64,000 nucleotides of DNA from Clitopilus passeckerianus (lineage: Eukaryota > Basidiomycota > Agaricomycetes > Agaricales > Entolomataceae): positions 54,378 to 118,377 of the forward strand of contig CALYLX010000038.1 of assembly GCA_944990035.1 (NCBI GenBank), read 5' to 3'. The notes under the pieces were generated by a model, which did not search any database, was not told the DNA's origin, and saw only the letters and a list, made by a program, of their open reading frames with translations. This document shows positions 10,515-20,900 of this stretch, piece after piece. Every line of letters starts with the position of its first letter. The stretch's first letter is position 1. The position numbers were made by a program, and so were the translations under genes.

Positions 10515-10768
10515 CTACGACATAATATGGATCCGATGAAGGCAGAATGACGAAAGGCTGATTTACAATGGTCAAAGCAACTAGTGGGTAATAAGGACAC
10601 AGAAGGGAGGATATCGAAACAAATGGTGTAGATGTGACAGTATCTCGGAGGGTATCAACAAATAGACGTATTGCTATAATTTGTGAATCAAGAAGGGTAA
10701 CAGAAACACAGAAAGCTAGTAGGGATACAGTGGCAGCTTGAAAGGTGATTGCATTTGCTTGCATGCGA

Positions 10769-13700
10769 TTAAACAATATCACGAAGAGACATAGGAACTT
10801 CAGGCTTGAAACATGTTTGTCAGAAATCAGTCATAGGTCAGAGATCTTGTTGGCTTTACTCACGCATTTAATCCTACAGGTAAAGATATAGTTAGCTTTC
10901 TGAAGTAAGAGCAGGAAAGAGGTACGCACTTATAGAAACATTCTATGGAACGTAACATTTCAACATCGCCTCCAGTAGCAGTCACGAAATTAACAACGAC
11001 GCCGGCCCGGCTGTAGTTGTGTGCAATGGCAGGGGCAACTCGATGCGCGTATTCTTCAACAGCCTTTGGTAGGTCTATAGCGGTTGTGGGGTCAGAAGCC
11101 ACTTGATCGACTAAAGACATGTACTCACCATAGTTGATGATAAGAGGGACATGAGAAACTTCAGGAGGCTTGATTTGAACATCGTATACTATAAGCACTT
11201 TGGAAGCAGGTTGGCGTCCACCCATGGCGTTTCCCGACCTGAATTTGTTGAGCGCTGCAGACTTGGCAGCCGTGTTCATGTCGCTATGCTATGGATAGAT
11301 GAGTACGGTGCGCATATAGGAGCGAGCATTACAAGAGGCTCACCAGGGAAATGACCTCCAACCCCCGGGTTGCTAATTTGTACGCCACGGATTCTAGAGA
11401 AGTCATTCCACCAACATGGACAATGGCTTGGGAAACATCCACATCGTCAAAAAGGTCAGCAAGGGCATCCAATTTCCATTCTCGAGCCTGTGTGGTTTCT
11501 GCGCTAGTGGCGCCTCTACCGGAGCCAATAATGCCATGACCTCCTCCAGGGGCGGCTGATCCAGGTTCCGCACGACCACCTGCTGTAAATGCAAGGTAAA
11601 GGTAGAATTGTCGGAGGCCGCGGGAACCTTGATTGGTTTCCGTGGAGGTCACATTTCCATCTCGGCGAACGAGGACTCTCACAGGCTCCCGCAATTGGAT
11701 GGTGGTGGCGAGATTCAGAACATCCTGTGGGACGGTGTTCGAGAAGAGAGCAGTCTGACGTTCCACACCGTTCGCGTTGACGGAAGCGTCAGGAGGAATG
11801 GGAGAGGTCCCAGGAGCTACAGAAAATTTGCGTCCCTGATTAAGAAGTGGCGACACTATCCCATTGCCAGGCTCCTGAGGGATCTGAGGTAGATTACTTG
11901 AGGATCCGGGAACGGGAGTACCGGCTGGGGGGCGAGAGCGAGGTGCAGGTAACAGTTTCACAATGTTCAAAACGAAATCGTGGAGGTTTCGAGCAATGAG
12001 CTGATCTACTTCGTCAAGAACCAAAAATCGGACTTCAGAGCCGATAAGTCCTCCTGGACTCGTGAACAGGCCATGCAGTTTCTGCGGCGTGCCACAAATG
12101 ATGTGGGGCATACTTTGTTGAAGTAGCCTGAGTTCTTGCGTAAGTTCCGTATTGCTCGATGTCGCGCCGACTCCGAGAGCAGACTTGACCCCAATTGGAC
12201 CTCCAAGGTCGCGAATCATTCGCTGGGCTTGAGTGGCTTGATCGACTGTGGTTGAGATCATGACTACGATAGGACCGCGGTTGGGATGTCGGTTCGACGT
12301 GTGCGATACCGCAATTTGAATGGCAGGGATAACATACGCAGCAATACGCTCCTGGGTAGGAGGTGCTTGGGCAATTATATCCGAACCCCGTAAGAGGAAA
12401 GGAAGGGCACGCTGCTGAATCTTGTTTGGTGGACCAACGCTAACCTCAAACAATGAGCTGCATGATCACATATGATTAGCTGTGCTTACCCGAACTTGTT
12501 CAAGGATCTCAACAAATCCGGCGAAAGCGATAATTGCTCCCACTTCGTAATCATAGGTCCTCCATCACGCGAAGTGCCACCCATGGAGTCACCATTCAGA
12601 TCAAGGATCTGTCAAAGTAAAATCACATTAGGGAGTTTACGAAGGAAAAACGTCAAGTTCACTCACGCTAGAAGAGTCACGCCGAAGCAACGTGGTTACT
12701 GATTGGCGTTTGTCTCTAGACATCATACCTGGTCGATTGATATTTGGTTCTGAACCACGGATAGGCATATCGAGGGTCCCAGACGACCATGTTCGCATAG
12801 GCGGCCCAGGGTGCCGTCCTTGAGGTCGTTGTTCGGGGCGTTGAGGAAGCCCATGACCCATCATTGGTGGTGCAGGTGGAGACAAGGGTCCTATAGGCGT
12901 TTGGTCGCCAGGCTGCATACCCATGCCTAGAGGACCAACAATTGAGTTGCTGCGCATCTCATTTGTAGCTTGTATTTGTTGCGTCTGTATGGCGAGCAAT
13001 TGCCCGACGGAGCTCGTTAAGGTATTTAGTCGTGCAGAAATCGTGGAAATATCGTCCCCAGGAACAGTTTGGTTTGGTGCAATACCACTAATGGAAGGCC
13101 GTGGGCCGCCCAAAGGTGGCGAAGCAAAGCTGGCTCCGTTGGGTTTGTTGGATGCGAAGGGATCTTTAAATTCAGGTTGGGCATGTTGTGCATCAAGAGA
13201 GCGTTCTAGGAGCAAATTGACTTTGCGATGCACTTCGTTCAGGTCTCTTTGGATTTCACCCGTGAACCGCTCGCACTGGGCGATGCGGCTGAGGATATCT
13301 AAGATAGCCGGCGATGACCTGAGTTGAGCCTCAAAGCTCGGTGTTTGCCTATCTGGAGGGTTCGTGAACTGACTCCCGGAGTCCAATGACGATACAGGGG
13401 ACGTTGATTTGGGTCCGTTGTAGTAACCGGGGTTGATTGAGACTGGGGGAGTGGCCTTGCCTTCAGGACTACGCTGGGAAGGCGTGAAGAAAGACGTCGG
13501 CATCTGGCCACTTGTTCCGGCCGAACGTATACTGGATACCTCAGCCTTATCAGAGTCGGACGAAGCCTCTATGCTTGTTGACCTGAACCCCTCCCTTGAA
13601 GTTGGGTGTTCAAAGCCACGGGGCAATCTATTCGCGTCGTTGGGCGGCCGTCCGCCAAAGGGATTTTCGTTCGTCCATATGCTTGCTTCAGAGCCTGTCT

Positions 13701-13917
13701 TTGGATGCGACTTGTAGTCGGATGGGGGGCTTGGAGAGCTTTTGACCGATCGATAGTCGGAAGGCGATATAGACAGGGTGGACGTGGAAGCGCGATCCAG
13801 CTCGTGTAACCCTTGATTTTGATACCCCATACTTCTCCCGCTGCTCTCTGAGTCGCCTCTGAACGCTCCAGGAAAGAAAGGCATGGACGCAGGATTTAAC
13901 GTCGCAGGCCTCTCCAT
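10769..13917 (-). CDS. eIF4A-like DEAD-box pseudohelicase fused to a long disordered/coiled-coil N-terminus
   Basis: About 950 residues. The first ~415 are Ser/Pro/Gln-rich and disordered apart from two short coiled coils (ILDILSRIAQCERFTGEIQR; ISARLNTLTSSVGQLLAIQT). The rest aligns end to end with eIF4A but has lost its catalytic motifs. The Q-motif region is kept (PPNKIQQRALPFLLRGSDII); motif I AQSGTGKT is replaced by APPTQERI; PTRELA by STTVDQ; DEAD by DEVD (FLVLDEVDQL); SAT by SNT (FSNTVPQDVL); ARGID by QIKPPE; and HRIGRSGR by HRVAPAIA. A roughly 60-residue Pro/Ser insert separates DEVD from SNT. The eIF4A-type ending PEVPMSLRDIV is intact. It should not hydrolyse ATP; a scaffold role or binding to an eIF4A partner is inference. 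Start 13917 is the first ATG; a 5' UTR intron may lie upstream. Confidence 0.82.
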
Positions 13918-14455
13918 CGTTCGACTAGTGGCAACTGACTTGCGGCAACCGGGGTCACAAAGGGGAACTGACCACACGTATTACTGTGGTTGGTAAGCCG
14001 CTAAAGTCTGATAGTTTCAAAGAACAAGTCTCTTACATAGTATCACGCAAGTTGATCAGTCATGCAGCGCTCTCCAGCTACGGTTGCCTGAAACTGTGAA
14101 GCAAATTCGCCTCAGTGTAAGTGCTGAGAATGTGGTCCAAGATCAACTTGGGTGACGGTACCTGCCAACATAAACATCCGGGGTGTCGGAGTTTGTGGCA
14201 TAACGGCATGGGCCTTTAGCGTACTCTACTAGGCCGAGAATCATGGTGACTTTCATAGATAACATAGCATGTACATAGGATCAGGTTAACTGTCATTCTA
14301 CTCGTATTATCGCAATCCATCAGCCTGAGTTAGTCGCTTCAAGGTCTTCGGAAGATGATGACCTCGTGGGGGCAATTATCAGCGTGGGCTCTCTTATACA
14401 GCTGCAATAGAGCTATCAATGACTCGTGCATAAGACAAGATGGCAACATAGTCGC
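13918..14455. other. intergenic, no gene seen
   Basis: This lies between the start of the eIF4A-like gene and the stop of the RRM gene, both on the minus strand. It should hold the 3' UTR of the latter and the promoter and 5' UTR of the former. A splice-like AG near 13985 (minus strand) suggests a possible 5' UTR intron. No coding exon or repeat is recognisable. Confidence 0.4.
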
Positions 14456-15238
14456 TTACTGTTGTAGATGACGAGGTATGGCCGCTTGATTTCGTTCTTG
14501 AATACGACCTGGATAGGCGGTTAGCGGATCCACAGATCAACTCAATCAACATGAGTAGGGAAAGACGAACCTAGCACCAGGTCCTTGACCTCCGGAAGAT
14601 CTCCAGGGGTAATGGTCACCTTTGAGTGAACATGAGTGTGCGACCATACGGTCGGGAAGTGACAACGACCTACGATAATAGGGCGGCCCTGCAAAACTCT
14701 GCCATTAAGTCGGAGAGCCTTTAGATAAGAGGTATAGTTTCTCCATAAGAGACTGGCGTAACGACGACCGGCTGTAGTAGAGTCAGAGCTAGGAACAGTG
14801 GCATTACCGTAGCTACAGCGTATGTCAATCCGGTTTGCCCGGCCACACTGCGCGAAGAAAAGGTCTGATAATTCTGTGGCAGTTATACCGGACATCAGCT
14901 AAGGAATGCGATGTTCTGGTTGAGCATAGTTCACCGAGTATCAAGTAAACACCCACATTTCCAACGAAGACGATGGGGAACTCGTTTTCCTTCTTTTCCT
15001 GCTTCTTCCTTGCTTCATCTTTCTTCTTGGCTTCTTTGGCCGATGAAAGACGTTCTTCCCTCCTTGTAATCGAAGATTCACGCTTCAACGATTTAGGTGG
15101 TACACGAACGCCAGCTTTCTTGGCAGGACAAGACTGCGGGCGGATGAATAAGGAGGAGTGAGCCCAACGGATGGTACTCACCACTTCGCTAGATATGGCG
15201 CTATAGGTGCTGCCGGTGGGACAAGCAAACCGAGCCAT
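14456..15238 (-). CDS. RNA-recognition-motif (RRM) protein of unknown role
   Basis: Starts MARFACPTGSTYSAISSEV at 15238. A 48-nt intron without a stop in frame leads to a basic, Lys/Glu-rich helix (REERLSSAKEAKKKDEARKK) and then one RRM. RNP2 is IVFVGNL, completed across an intron, and RNP1 is RYASLLWRN, followed by SYLKALRLNGRVLQGRPIIV. After another intron the protein ends TITPGDLPEVKDLVLG, then RIQERNQAAIPRHLQQ and TAA at 14456. One RRM with a lysine-rich helix before it is compatible with ribosome-biogenesis or mitochondrial RNA proteins, but no named family is recognised. The last exon uses a donor at GTTCGT, which is weak, so the final 17 residues are the least certain part. Confidence 0.68.
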
Positions 15239-15571
15239 GCTTCCCTGAAAGGATTGGGGGGAACGGTACGAGCAAGGAGTATCAAAAGTTGTTTCGGTAC
15301 TGTTGTTAGTGAGGGCACACCTTTTAAAGAGGAGCTGATAGATCGCTTTGACATTCCATAGTTAGGCCATTGTTAGATAGTCATGGCCACCGAAGGAAAG
15401 CACTAGCATTATGAAAATGCGACCAACAATGTTTTGTGGGCCACAGTAGGCGACAGTCGAAGATCAAATCTAGTGCGATCAAATTTCGGCAACTTGGACC
15501 TGGCCCACCACGTGGTGTTGGAAGACCGGAGAGTTTGTCAGAGTTCACGACGGGACTTGGCCAAAGAGAAT
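15239..15571. other. divergent intergenic region
   Basis: 333 bp between the RRM gene (minus) and FMC1 (plus). It should carry both promoters. No TATA box, RNA gene or additional exon was recognised. Confidence 0.35.
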
Positions 15572-15998
15572 ATGTTGTCCGAGCATGCAACACTGTATAG
15601 AGGGATCCTTCGGGAGCTGAGGAAATCAGTAAGTCTCTGTATTGGGGTCATTGTTATACCCGTTCTCATTTCAACGCATAGACAATTGCACCTCGCAAAC
15701 CCAATCAAACTGTGAAGAAGAGTTTTCGTTCAATATTGACAAAATACCAGCAGTCCCAGGACCCGACTGTTCTGAGGGACCTTGACCATGCTCTTTTGTT
15801 TTTGAAGTCTCAAAGACAGTACAAGGTTTGTCTGTTTACGGTACCAAGTATTAATATGAGTCTGACAGGACTATGCAGGAGCTCATTGACCGGTACAACC
15901 CTCTGGTCGACTTCTCAGCACAGGACAGAGTCAAAGCAACAGCGCGCAGAGTAGGATTGGACATGCCACTCACGCCAAAAGCCGAAGAAGAACGGTGA
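15572..15998 (+). CDS. FMC1: ATP synthase assembly factor FMC1 (LYR-motif protein)
   Basis: Three exons, about 105 residues. It starts MLSEHATLYRGILRELRKS, where LYR is the motif that binds mitochondrial acyl carrier protein. It continues TVKKSFRSILTKYQ, LDHALLFLKSQRQYKELIDR and YNPLVDFSAQDRVKATARRVGLDMP, which is the FMC1 C-terminus. Introns follow RKS (GTAAGT) and QYK (GTTTGT). FMC1 is a small mitochondrial matrix protein needed, with ATP12, to assemble the F1 sector of ATP synthase. It depends on phosphopantetheinylated ACP, the product of the PPT2-like enzyme encoded at 6867-7330. Confidence 0.9.
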
Positions 15999-16166
15999 AT
16001 ATCTCGTTCAATACGTTTTTCTGGTCGTCCGTAATATTGTATCGCTCAAGTAATGAGTTCCAATATTATCCAAATAAGGAACAACATGATTTACAAACTT
16101 TTCATGTGGACACCATCAGCTCTCCTCGAAGTCTGGCGAACGATTCACCAAACGCTCTACAGATTC

Positions 16167-17366
16167 ATGTCGCCGCCTGTAGTGACCCGTGTGCTCAAGT
16201 GTGAGCCATCTTCGATTCGCTTTAGGTCGGCAGACGAATATCCCGAGATAAATGACTCGGAAACACTCGATGCACTGAAGATTGCTTCACATCACCTGGT
16301 GGATCTGCTGGAACCAGTAGCATTCCCGACAGAGACTGTTTATGGGCTTGGTGGGACTGCACTGAGTGCAGTGGGATCTGGGCGGATATTCGAGACCAAA
16401 GGAAGACCAGCAGACAATCCACTGATTGTACATGTCTCCTCTCTCTCTATGCTCAACACACTCCTCCCGGGGGGTTATGTCATGCCAAAGACCTATCAAG
16501 TTCTCGTCAAGCACTTTTGGCCGGGGCCGTTGACTCTACTTTTTCCAAGGGATCCCGATTTAATCCCATCGATTATTACGGCTGGACAGCCATCCGTAGC
16601 CATCCGAATGCCTTCTCACCCAGTTGCAAGAGCTTTGATCGCCATAGGCAACGTCCCGCTGGCTGCTCCTAGCGCGAATAGCTCGGGAAAACCAAGTCCA
16701 ACCAAAGCTGAGCATGTATTCCGCGACCTGACTGGAAAGATATCCGTCATTCTCGACGGTGGTCCATGTAGCGTCGGCCTGGAGAGCACCGTGGTGGATG
16801 GGTTGCAGGAAGATGGCAGGATTCGGATTCTTCGTCCAGGAGGGGTTACGGTAGAAGATATACAGCGAGCTTTGAAGGAGGAAATGGGCGAGGGTGTGGC
16901 CATTCCAGAGGTTCTGGTGCACCGCAGAGATTACCAGGATGAGGCTATGGAGGCTGCACCCACCACCCCCGGAATGAAATACCGACATTACTCTCCAGCT
17001 GTGCCTGTCACTCTTCTCCTCCATTCCTCCCAGACCTCAACTGCGCAAGCCATTCCCACCGTTGCCTCCTATCTCAATACCTTCAAACATACGTCTCCCT
17101 CTAAGATTGGTATCATGGCGCCATCAGACTCCTCGCTCTGGACCCAGCTGCCAAAGATAGAAGGCGTGCAATGGGTGTCGTATCACCTTGGTCCTGTTGA
17201 TGAACCCTCACTCACTGCTCAGCGATTATTCAATGGTCTCCTCTCATTAGAGGGCGATAGCGTTGATCGAATCCTCATTGAGGGTATTACAGAGGACCGA
17301 GAGGGGCTCGCTGTCATGAATCGCGTCAGGAAAGCAGCTGGCGATGTGCAATGGATATCTGCCTGA
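16167..17366 (+). CDS. SUA5: threonylcarbamoyl-AMP synthase SUA5
   Basis: One intronless reading frame, about 400 residues from the ATG at 16167 (MSPPVVTRVLKC). The YrdC-like domain has VAFPTETVYGLGGTAL, IFETKGRPADNPLIVHV, FWPGPLTLLFPR, RMPSHPVARALI and APSANSSGKPSPT. The linker and the Sua5 domain follow (TTPGMKYRHYSPAVPV). The end, EGITEDREGLAVMNRVRKAA, matches full-length fungal SUA5. The enzyme makes threonylcarbamoyl-AMP from threonine, bicarbonate and ATP for t6A at position 37 of ANN-decoding tRNAs. The frame is open upstream to ATGs at 16053, 16086 and 16101. The longer forms would add a segment, FMWTPSALLEVWRTIHQTLY, that could act as a mitochondrial targeting sequence, as known for SUA5/YRDC isoforms elsewhere. 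Lack of introns is unusual in this window. Confidence 0.93.
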   Translation: MSPPVVTRVLKCEPSSIRFRSADEYPEINDSETLDALKIASHHLVDLLEPVAFPTETVYGLGGTALSAVGSGRIFETKGRPADNPLIVHVSSLSMLNTLLPGGYVMPKTYQVLVKHFWPGPLTLLFPRDPDLIPSIITAGQPSVAIRMPSHPVARALIAIGNVPLAAPSANSSGKPSPTKAEHVFRDLTGKISVILDGGPCSVGLESTVVDGLQEDGRIRILRPGGVTVEDIQRALKEEMGEGVAIPEVLVHRRDYQDEAMEAAPTTPGMKYRHYSPAVPVTLLLHSSQTSTAQAIPTVASYLNTFKHTSPSKIGIMAPSDSSLWTQLPKIEGVQWVSYHLGPVDEPSLTAQRLFNGLLSLEGDSVDRILIEGITEDREGLAVMNRVRKAAGDVQWISA

Positions 17367-17914
17367 TTTCATATTGTTATTTTAGGTGAGCATGGATTCT
17401 GATTCATGGACTTTATTTGTGGCTTATCACCACTATCCAGAAGACTAGAACAAATAGAAGACATATCTTAGAACGCATATAATTCCACGATACCAATGTA
17501 ATCAAGCTAAGCGCAGGTCCCGTCGGTCCATCGTGGTTCGCCCCATGACTCTCTCCCCAATCTTCAAACGACAACTGTTCCTTCTTGCTATGCCGCGCTT
17601 GCATTTGATCTACATGTGTAGCCGTTTGCCCGGACTTTGCATCATTTTGGGGCGAATAAGTTCGATAACTTGGGAATTGTTGTATTCACCGTCACGTGAC
17701 CGACACCCTCCTCGAAAATTCCTTTCACTGCGCCTAGATGCCCTTTCTTGAGATTGCCTCATGCTGATGGCGGTCTACTGCACTTTATATGGACTTGGGG
17801 TGCTGATTGCATATAAAAACCTGGATGCTTTCTCGCCAGAATTTATCAAGACCTTCTAATAACCTTCCCCGTTAATCTTCCGATCTCTTAGACTTCCCCT
17901 TTGATCAAAAGAAA
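17367..17914. other. intergenic region with HMG-gene promoter
   Basis: 548 bp between SUA5 and the HMG-box gene. The proximal part should be the SUA5 3' end. The distal part contains GTCACGTGACC at about 17691-17701 (a palindromic CACGTG E-box) and a TATA box at 17812. No gene is seen. Confidence 0.5.
17812..17818 (+). promoter_or_regulatory. TATA box of the HMG-box gene
   Basis: TATAAAA lies 97 bp upstream of the ATG at 17915. A pyrimidine-rich leader (TCTTCCGATCTCTTAGACTT) follows it, which is a common fungal core-promoter arrangement. Confidence 0.55.
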
Positions 17915-19752
17915 ATGCTCTCAGGCGGTAAGAACTTTGTTTTTTTTGCATCAGCTTTAACGCTCGCTCAATTACTTTTCGTCCAGACGCCTCCAATATT
18001 GATAATAGCGGTGCCCCACTCCCTCAAAATTGTGCCACCCATGCAACACTCACAATGCCTGGTCCTACCGAAGAATCGAGTCTGGATGATGTTTACACCA
18101 TTCCGCAACCTCCATTCTCATCCACTCCAAAAGAATATGTCACTAATTACAATTTGCACGATTTCTTCTTCGAAATGACCGGTCAAGAATATCCTCCGAA
18201 CCCAGAAACGGTGCAATCACCCCCTCAAACCACTCCTTCTGCGATAGTGGAACCCATTCTCTCTACACCTAATTCTAGCCTTCGTATCTCCCGTCCTCCC
18301 AACGCGTTTATGCTGTTCCGGTCTGACTTCCTGAAGCGTGGATTAATCCCCGAGCATGTGGAACGCCGTCAGCAGAACCTCAGTCGCATCACCGGGAAGT
18401 GCTGGAATCTCTTTTCGCCTATCGAAAAGGAGAAGTGGCAAGCAAAAGCTCGGGCAGCTCTGGTCGAACATCAGCAGCGATATCCCGATTACAAGTCTAC
18501 GCCTTCTCCTCGAGCCACGAAGCGGGGGAGACGCCTACTCCAAGCCGCCCATATTAATGGGGCAGAAGGCCCAGAAGAGAGGATACGGCGCATCCGCGAA
18601 CAATATACGAACCTCAATGGGCCACCGGTGCCATCGAAACATCACACTCGCCAGAGGCGAGGTGCGGGAGTTTCCCCCGTACATGCTAATTCCCAATGGC
18701 TTCCGAGTACTCAACAGCATCAATGGCACCAGCATTGCATAGGGATTCAATGCACATGTTCATCAAATCCCAGCACACCCCTGCTTCTTACCCCGTCGTC
18801 ATTAATGGTGCCACCACCACCTAGCGCATATTCCTCATCCTCCCCGCACATCTCATATTTGACGAAATGGTCACCTTTCGTTAACGCTTCCCCGCTGCCT
18901 TCTCCGGCAAGTAAGGACGACATGGCGTGCATGGGGTCTGCCGGACTTTTCCCTACGGCCCCGAGGATCTCCAAGCCTAGGCCAGCATTAACCAGTGCGC
19001 CACAACGCCCCTCAACATCAATGGGATTCCTGTCTGCCAAGTCGGCAATTGATGATGGGTCTGGGGTTGTGAGACCGCCTTCCGCCCGGCCTTCTTCGAG
19101 GCCTGACCAAAATACCATGCCCCATATCTACTCTCCATATGACTTCGTGAGTTCTTGATATACTTCTAAATGATCATGTCTGTTTCTGATATGCTATTTG
19201 CCCAGAGCATGCCACCACCTATGTTGGACTTTGGCCAATTCTCGCCGCAAGCTGATCCATACGAGATTAAGCAACTGCGGGAGCTGTCGCCGGACTTCTT
19301 CATGCCCCTCGACCTCAGCCTAGCAACCACACCTCCACATGACTTCCACAGATGGAACTCTCTCACTGATGTCACCATGTTTACCCCTTGACAATGTGTC
19401 CCCTCAGCCTGTCCCTACAATCTTAGCTGAGGCTGAAGTTCCACGAATGCCGCTTGCACGGGAAGCTCCTACTTCCAATCTCAGCATTAAACAAGCCTCT
19501 TCACTCCAGTTAACTCCGTTCACCGTCACTCTCACGGATGCATCGACACCTCCTTATTACATAACCTCCCAGAGAAGCAGCAAGGACACAAGCCTTCCAT
19601 CTGTCTACGATGCTTCGCTGTTCACCAGCTTAGTGGATGATTGGGGATTCGACTTTCAGAGCTTGCTAAGATCTGGAAAGGTTGACGGAGACATTAATCC
19701 GACACAGGTTGTGTCTCTTCAGGGATTTAGGGACTTGGGGTTACGAGATTGA
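17915..19752 (+). CDS. HMG-box transcription factor (MATA_HMG/SOX-like)
   Basis: A short first exon, MLSG, is joined over an intron (donor GTAAGA) to DASNIDNSGAPLPQNCATHA and the long second exon. The HMG box lies at about residues 110-180: ISRPPNAFMLFRSDFLKRGL, then RRQQNLSRITGKCWNLFSP and KWQAKARAALVEHQQRYPDY, the classic sequence-specific single HMG box, followed by a basic patch (ATKRGRRLL). The C-terminal 350 residues are Ser/Pro-rich, as expected for activation regions. A second intron follows SPYDF. A third, only 37 nt (19371-19407), is needed to reach the last exon (PVPTILAEAEVPRMP to GFRDLGLRD). Without it the protein stops at 19391. It is a nuclear regulator with unknown targets. 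Proteins of this shape form an expanded family in agaricomycetes, and pheromone/mating-response regulators belong to it. Confidence 0.85.
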
Positions 19753-19846
19753 CGAACTCTTATGGTGAAAGAAACAAATTTTTGGACGCTTTATTGGACT
19801 TGCATAGACTTTACTGTATATCACCTAATGAATCGCAAGGCTGGCC

Positions 19847-20471
19847 CTACAACTTAACCTCCACACTCTCGTCCATGATCTGTGCAACTACCTTCTCCAA
19901 CTTCGCATCCAATGCCAGCATCTTCGTCTTCAGCTCCTCCTTACTTCCATCGCTGTCTAGATACCCCATCACACTCGACGGGAGGTGATATATTATCGTC
20001 GTGCCCTCTTCTGCTTCCTTGCTTTCAGTTCGTGTACCCGACGTTCCTTCGAGAACCATTAACCGGGGAGGAATCTGATATCCCGCACGGATGTCGTGAG
20101 TGAGCATTGTGATAGCAATGAAAGGGTTGCCAATTGTATAGACGACTGCACGTGGTGCAGGTTTAGCTTGAAGAAGGTTGATCCATTTGTTATGGTATAG
20201 ATCCTGGAAGTACCTGTGTTGAACCGCTTAGCCCGTTGAACGATCGACAATATGAATAGACTACTAACAGGAACCCGCTCTCTCCAAGATTCTGGTCGAT
20301 GAAACTTTGTATATCCTCCTTCTTGTTTACTTTCTCGATGAATTTTGCCAAAAACTGCTGCGATCCGGCTTTGTTGACCGCCTTGTCAAGTCTGGCTATC
20401 ACGGTGTCGAACGGGAGAGAAGAGTGGAAGGACACGACTTGTGCAGTGAATTGAGTGATGGTTTTCTTCAT
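19847..20471 (-). CDS. DUF302-domain protein
   Basis: Two exons, about 185 residues. It starts MKKTITQFTAQVVSFHSSLP at 20471, then FDTVIARLDKAVNKA and QSFIDQNLGESGF, the helical start of the DUF302 fold. The intron begins at GTTAGT. The second exon gives WINLLQAKPAPRAVVYTIGN, PFIAITMLTHDIRAGYQIPP and LMVLEGTSG, and ends GTTIIYHLPSSVMGY with a helical tail. The TIGNP...MLxHD...AGYxxPP succession is how fungal DUF302 proteins read. No enzymatic role is established for the family. A Glu/Ser-rich loop (TESKEAEEG) sits before the final strand. It has no signal peptide. Confidence 0.75.
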
Positions 20472-20900
20472 GTTTCCTTGAGAGCTGTGGTTGGGCTAGT
20501 CCCAATATATATGTATGGGTATCACCATGGTAGATGTCAGGCAGGTTGATCAACCCTTTCCATCGCAGGTGGCGTTCAATGTACCCCAAATGCTCATACC
20601 GATTTCACTCCATCCCCGTATGTCCTAGCCAATCTACAGTTCTTCCAATAGAGGCGATAGCTGATTGATCTACCATCGGAGTTCTGACGAATATAAGGCT
20701 CCTGCCCGAGAAGTGCCGCTTCTTCAGAACGTATCGGCCTCACGAACACGGTGATAGCGTTTTAGGAAAGCTGGACATCGAGGTTAACGGAAGCAAACTG
20801 ATGCGTCGGAAATGCCGGACCGAGCTCTGGAATTGCGCGGCGTTTACCTAAGTTGCCGCGATCAGAAGTTTTCCTTCAGCACTTTTTGGTGGTCAAAACA
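20472..20900. other. divergent intergenic region
   Basis: 429 bp between the DUF302 gene and DBP8, both transcribed outwards. The sequence is AT/GC balanced with no repeat, TATA box or RNA gene that I can recognise. Confidence 0.35.

Noticed and set aside
13918..13977. longer N-terminus for the eIF4A-like protein
   Set aside because: The longer frame depends on a GTG start; the first ATG in frame is at 13917.
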